Source: Flaviflexus huanghaiensis
Lineage (GTDB): Bacteria > Actinomycetota > Actinomycetes > Actinomycetales > Actinomycetaceae
NCBI RefSeq assembly: GCF_014118685.1
Contig: NZ_JACFAK010000004.1
Location: 111,101-175,100 of the forward strand
DNA length: 64,000 nucleotides
Direction of reading: 5' to 3'
A program made the translations under genes and the position numbers. The notes under the pieces were generated by a model, which saw only the letters and a program-made list of their open reading frames with translations, was not told the origin of the DNA and made no database searches. The first letter of the stretch is position 1; each line of letters begins with the position of its first letter. This document shows, piece by piece, positions 63,889 to 64,000 of this stretch.

Positions 63889-64000
63889 TCAGCGCAACAG
63901 TGCTTCAAGCCTATCGGCTGGGGTATCAAAACTGAGTGTCTTACGCGGTCGTGAGTTCAACCGTGCCGCCACTTTGTTGAGGTCGTCCTGGGTGAGATCT
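63889..64000 (-). pseudogene. IS30-family transposase, C-terminal fragment
   Basis: The last 36 codons: DLTQDDLNKVAARLNSRPRK, then TLSFDTPADRLEALLR and stop, the standard end of IS30 transposases. The reading frame leaves the window on the right, so the element may be complete beyond it. The end CCGGTTGAATCCACC adjoins the IS3 remnant near 63875. Confidence 0.8.

Overview
The window is chromosomal DNA of a moderately high-GC actinobacterium. Evidence: a WhiB-family Fe-S regulator, a GlxR-type Crp protein, the actinobacterial Tad-pilus set (Ssd, CpaF-like ATPase, TadB, TadC, DUF4244 pilin, two TadE-like proteins), DUF5926 and Ltp-repeat proteins, and GTG/TTG starts with strong Shine-Dalgarno sites. 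A class III ribonucleotide reductase (nrdDG) points to facultative or anaerobic growth, and the overall flavour is that of the Actinomycetaceae. That last placement is inference; no rRNA is present to settle it.

Layout. 0-7.7 kb: a partial membrane protein, a family-2 glycosyltransferase, DUF5926 and rhodanese genes, a CopC-like protein, a 14-helix efflux pump, upp, tRNA deaminase tadA and tRNA-Ser(CGA). 7.8-16.3 kb: an Ltp-repeat lipoprotein, a serine hydrolase, a sugar operon (deoC-like aldolase, FGGY kinase, SDR) behind a promoter with phased 10-bp repeats, a YihY membrane protein and a PRC-barrel protein. 16.5-26.1 kb: a RhlE-like helicase, DUF1846, DJ-1/PfpI and several small hypothetical proteins, including an Imm51-like one. 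26.6-35.8 kb: tRNA-Pro(CGG), metallophosphoesterase, bifunctional penicillin-binding protein, WhiB, DUF4177, RidA, GlxR, endonuclease III, an EphE-like alpha/beta hydrolase and a membrane protein. From memory this resembles the order of M. tuberculosis Rv3683 down to about Rv3669. 35.8-43.7 kb: the tad operon, interrupted by a divergent aldo/keto reductase, then a large DUF1998-type helicase (compare Rv3660c-Rv3649). 43.7-55.5 kb: nrdDG behind tandem NrdR boxes, an efflux pump, a methyltransferase, topA-tmk-holB, and a secreted S33-type peptidase.

At tRNA-Thr(CGT) (55.61 kb) the character changes. The rest of the window is accessory: a broken XRE regulator, an IS3 remnant, a four-gene minus-strand cassette with overlapping reading frames (56.2-58.75 kb: secreted protein, lipoprotein, small membrane protein, unknown protein) that I cannot assign to any known system, and then five kilobases of nested insertion sequences (IS256, IS3, IS110, IS3, IS3, IS30). 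Nearly all of these carry a nonsense codon, a frameshift or a truncation. The four-gene cassette is the best candidate for something undescribed.

How the parts work together: the core blocks cover DNA topology and replication (topA, tmk, holB, nrdDG), wall synthesis (PBP), global regulation (GlxR, WhiB), repair (nth) and pilus assembly (tad). The sugar operon and the transporters are peripheral metabolism. The 3' island looks like repeated integration next to a tRNA gene.
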